Shown here: in pieces, positions 5,688-7,202 of the stretch | Layout: the number at the start of each line of letters is the position of its first letter | How positions within the stretch are numbered: the first letter of the stretch is position 1 | Assembly (NCBI GenBank): GCA_937907495.1 | Contig: CALESS010000293.1 | Span: 1-7,202 of the forward strand | DNA length: 7,202 nucleotides | Source of the DNA: an uncultured Anaerolineaceae bacterium | GTDB taxonomy: Bacteria; Chloroflexota; Anaerolineae; Anaerolineales; Anaerolineaceae | Reading direction: 5' to 3' | Notes under the pieces: model-generated | Seen by the model: only the letters and a program-made list of their open reading frames with translations | Told to the model about the DNA's origin: nothing | Databases searched by the model: none | Made by a program: the position numbers and the translations under genes

Positions 5688-6497
5688 TCACCAGAGCAGG
5701 CTGATCATCAGGAAACCGATCACGCCCGCCCAGAGAGTGGAATCTGCCCGATCCAGCACGCCGCCATGTCCGGGGAAGAGAGTCCCCGAATCTTTGATGC
5801 CAAATTGTCGTTTCAAAACGCTTTCGCCCAGGTCGCCCAGCGGGGCCAGCGTGCTGATGACCGCGCCCAGCAACAGGCCGCGCAGGGGGGTGATTTCCGG
5901 CGCCCGCAGGCCCCAGAGGAGAGCCAGGCCCATCGTCCCCACGGCCCCAAAAAGCACCCCGGCGATATAGCCCTCCCAGCTCTTTTTGGGGCTGGAACGG
6001 GGGGCCATTTTGTGCCTGCCGTTTTTGCGGCCAAACAGGTAAGCTCCACCATCCGCCAGCCAGATGGCTGGCAGCGCCGTCAGCATCCACCATTCGCCGT
6101 TTGGCAGGCGGCGGAGCGCCAGGATGAAGATGGCCAGCCAACCCAGGTAGAGGATGCCGCCCAGGGTGATGACAAAATCACTGGCGGGCTGGGTGGTCTG
6201 CTGGCGCTCAAAAGAAAAAACGCTGCGCCCCATGGCGAGCAAAACCAGCACAGCCAGGGCGATCTGACTGCCCGTAAAACCAAAAAAAGCGAACGCCAGC
6301 AGCACAGCCGCCGTTCCCCCGCTCAACAGCACCAGCGAAGGGGTATAACCGCCCGCCTTAAAGAGACGCCAGAACTCCCAACCGGCGATGGCCATTAACC
6401 CGCTTAAAATTAAAGTGAGCGCCCATCCGCCCAACATGATGAGAAGGACCAGGATGGGCACCAGGACGATGACCGTCAACATTCTTTGATTGAACAT
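5688..6497 (-). CDS. cdsA: Phosphatidate cytidylyltransferase (CDP-diglyceride synthase)
   Basis: CdsA joins CTP and phosphatidic acid to give CDP-diacylglycerol, the branch-point for bacterial phospholipids, in the cytoplasmic membrane. The 269 residues are mostly hydrophobic, with membrane segments near 7-22, 24-40, 54-74, 77-90, 107-127, 137-148, 176-195, 203-220 and 254-268. The family signature lies near the C-terminus: Ser226-Val-Leu-Lys229-Arg230, Lys235-Asp236, then Phe-Pro-Gly-His244-Gly-Gly and Asp249-Arg250-Ala251-Asp252. The cytoplasmic loop at 149-176 (Asp-Gly-Gly-Ala-Tyr-Leu-Phe-Gly-Arg, then Ser-Pro-Lys-Lys-Ser-Trp-Glu-Gly) is also typical. Ala251 replaces the bulkier residue (L, I, V, M, F or T) that I recall in the signature, a small departure. 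The start follows the uppS stop by 6 nt with AGAGG between, so the two are co-transcribed. Confidence 0.94.
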   Translation of the reverse strand: MFNQRMLTVIVLVPILVLLIMLGGWALTLILSGLMAIAGWEFWRLFKAGGYTPSLVLLSGGTAAVLLAFAFFGFTGSQIALAVLVLLAMGRSVFSFERQQTTQPASDFVITLGGILYLGWLAIFILALRRLPNGEWWMLTALPAIWLADGGAYLFGRKNGRHKMAPRSSPKKSWEGYIAGVLFGAVGTMGLALLWGLRAPEITPLRGLLLGAVISTLAPLGDLGESVLKRQFGIKDSGTLFPGHGGVLDRADSTLWAGVIGFLMISLLW

Positions 6498-6503
6498 ACG
6501 CCT

Positions 6504-7202
6504 CTAGGGTTCCGCTGAAATCCGGCCGAAACGCCGGTCGCGCAGGGCATAAGATTGCAAGGCTTTGTGGAACTCCTGGCGATCAAAATCCGGCCAGTAG
6601 GTGGGGGTGACGTACCACTCGGCATACGCCCCCTGCCAGATGAGAAAATTGCTGATGCGCAATTCGCCGCTGGTGCGGATGATTAAATCCGGGTCGGGGA
6701 CGCCGGCGGTGAACAGGTACTGGCTGACCAGTTCCTGCGTCACCTGTTCGGCGGGGATGCCGGCCTCGAGGATGCTGCGGATGGCGCACACGATTTCATC
6801 CCGCCCGCCGTAGTTGAAGGCCAGGCAGAGGGTGAGGCGCTGGTTATTGCGGGTGACCTCGATGCTGCGCTCCACCTTGGCGCGCAGGGCCGGGGCAAAC
6901 TGATCCATGTGGCCGATGTGCAAAATCTTGACGCCTTCCTGGTTCAGTTCTTCCAGTTCGTTGTCAATCACATTTTCCATCAGCATCAGCAGGCCATCCA
7001 CTTCTTCTTTGGGGCGGCCCCAGTTTTCGGTGGAAAAGGCGTAAATGGTGAGGTACTGCACGCCGAACTCCACACACGCCCGGATCACCCGGCGCAGGTT
7101 TTCCGTTCCGGCGCGGTGACCAGCCAGGCGCGGCAGGCCGCGGGCATTTGCCCAGCGTCCGTTGCCATCCATGATGATGGCAACATGCACCGGGATTTTG
7201 GG
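6504..7202 (-). CDS. uppS: Isoprenyl transferase (undecaprenyl diphosphate synthase), 5' end cut
   Basis: UppS adds isopentenyl diphosphate units in cis to farnesyl diphosphate to make the C55 carrier lipid for peptidoglycan and other wall polymers. The visible 232 residues begin Pro-Lys-Ile-Pro-Val-His-Val-Ala; a GTG at 7190 is not the real start, because the usual lead-in continues off the window edge. Motifs run in order from there: Met-Asp-Gly-Asn-Gly-Arg-Trp-Ala with the catalytic Asp (about residue 12), His-Arg-Ala-Gly, Tyr-Ala-Phe-Ser-Thr-Glu-Asn-Trp-x-Arg-Pro, Phe-Asn-Tyr-Gly-Gly-Arg-Asp-Glu-Ile, Pro-Asp-Pro-Asp-Leu-Ile-Ile-Arg-Thr-Ser-Gly-Glu, Ser-Asn-Phe-Leu-Ile-Trp-Gln and the closing Arg-Asp-Arg-Arg-Phe-Gly. 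Perhaps 10-25 N-terminal residues are missing. The uppS-cdsA order is the common bacterial one, often downstream of pyrH-frr. Confidence 0.95.
   Translation of the reverse strand, partial: PKIPVHVAIIMDGNGRWANARGLPRLAGHRAGTENLRRVIRACVEFGVQYLTIYAFSTENWGRPKEEVDGLLMLMENVIDNELEELNQEGVKILHIGHMDQFAPALRAKVERSIEVTRNNQRLTLCLAFNYGGRDEIVCAIRSILEAGIPAEQVTQELVSQYLFTAGVPDPDLIIRTSGELRISNFLIWQGAYAEWYVTPTYWPDFDRQEFHKALQSYALRDRRFGRISAEP

Noticed and set aside
5109..6398. A 429-codon open frame on the plus strand
   Set aside because: It lies antisense to glpX and cdsA, both with full family motifs. Its translation is low-complexity (His, Gln, Gly rich) and shows no known domain. Long antisense frames are expected in GC-rich genes.
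1..7202. CRISPR arrays, tRNA genes, insertion sequences, toxin-antitoxin pairs or defence genes
   Set aside because: No regularly spaced repeats, cloverleaf, transposase or terminal inverted repeats were seen on either strand; the gene content is housekeeping and redox enzymes.

Overview
The window reads as about 6.6 kb of ordinary bacterial chromosome (557-7202), joined at its left end to a short piece of DNA that looks foreign (about 33-556). The main part is GC-rich. Its protein styles (UppS, a class II GlpX, a PcaF-like thiolase, a YxaF-like TetR) would fit an environmental bacterium of the Chloroflexota (Anaerolineae) type. That placement is recalled resemblance, not a search result, and is only moderately secure.

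Layout. Positions 7202 to 2334, all on the minus strand, read in transcription order: uppS (5' end cut by the window edge), cdsA, glpX, a PcaF-type thiolase and an extended SDR/epimerase-like reductase. uppS-cdsA (6-nt gap) and thiolase-SDR (TAATATG junction) are tight pairs. The gaps on either side of glpX are 60 and 80 nt, with no convincing promoter or terminator. The first two genes supply the undecaprenyl carrier lipid and CDP-diacylglycerol for the cell envelope, glpX is the gluconeogenic fructose-1,6-bisphosphatase, and the last two act on acyl-CoA and an unknown ketone or alcohol substrate.

Positions 557-2206 form a second unit. A TetR-family repressor of the LmrA/YxaF type (697-1248, minus) is divergent from an NmrA-like SDR (1349-2206, plus). 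It also overlaps by ATGA with the start of another NAD(P)-binding flavin-reductase-like gene (from 700, minus). The 100-nt divergent spacer holds an excellent sigma70 promoter for tetR (TTGACT, 17 nt, TATAAT). A 20-mer overlapping that promoter closely matches the Bacillus LmrA/YxaF operator as I remember it. This looks like a small self-regulated redox-response locus and is the most interesting biology here.

Positions 1-556 do not belong with the rest. The second NAD(P)-binding gene breaks off after about 48 codons and continues in frame into the C-terminal third of ArgC. ArgC overlaps by ATGA with the first 87 codons of a Xanthomonadaceae-style ArgH. ArgH in turn stops matching at a GATC, 32 nt from the window edge. 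Gene order, codon use and the abrupt breaks point to a chimeric read, clone or assembly join rather than a true gene fusion. I see no mobile element, CRISPR array, tRNA or rRNA, and no strong case for a wholly new system.
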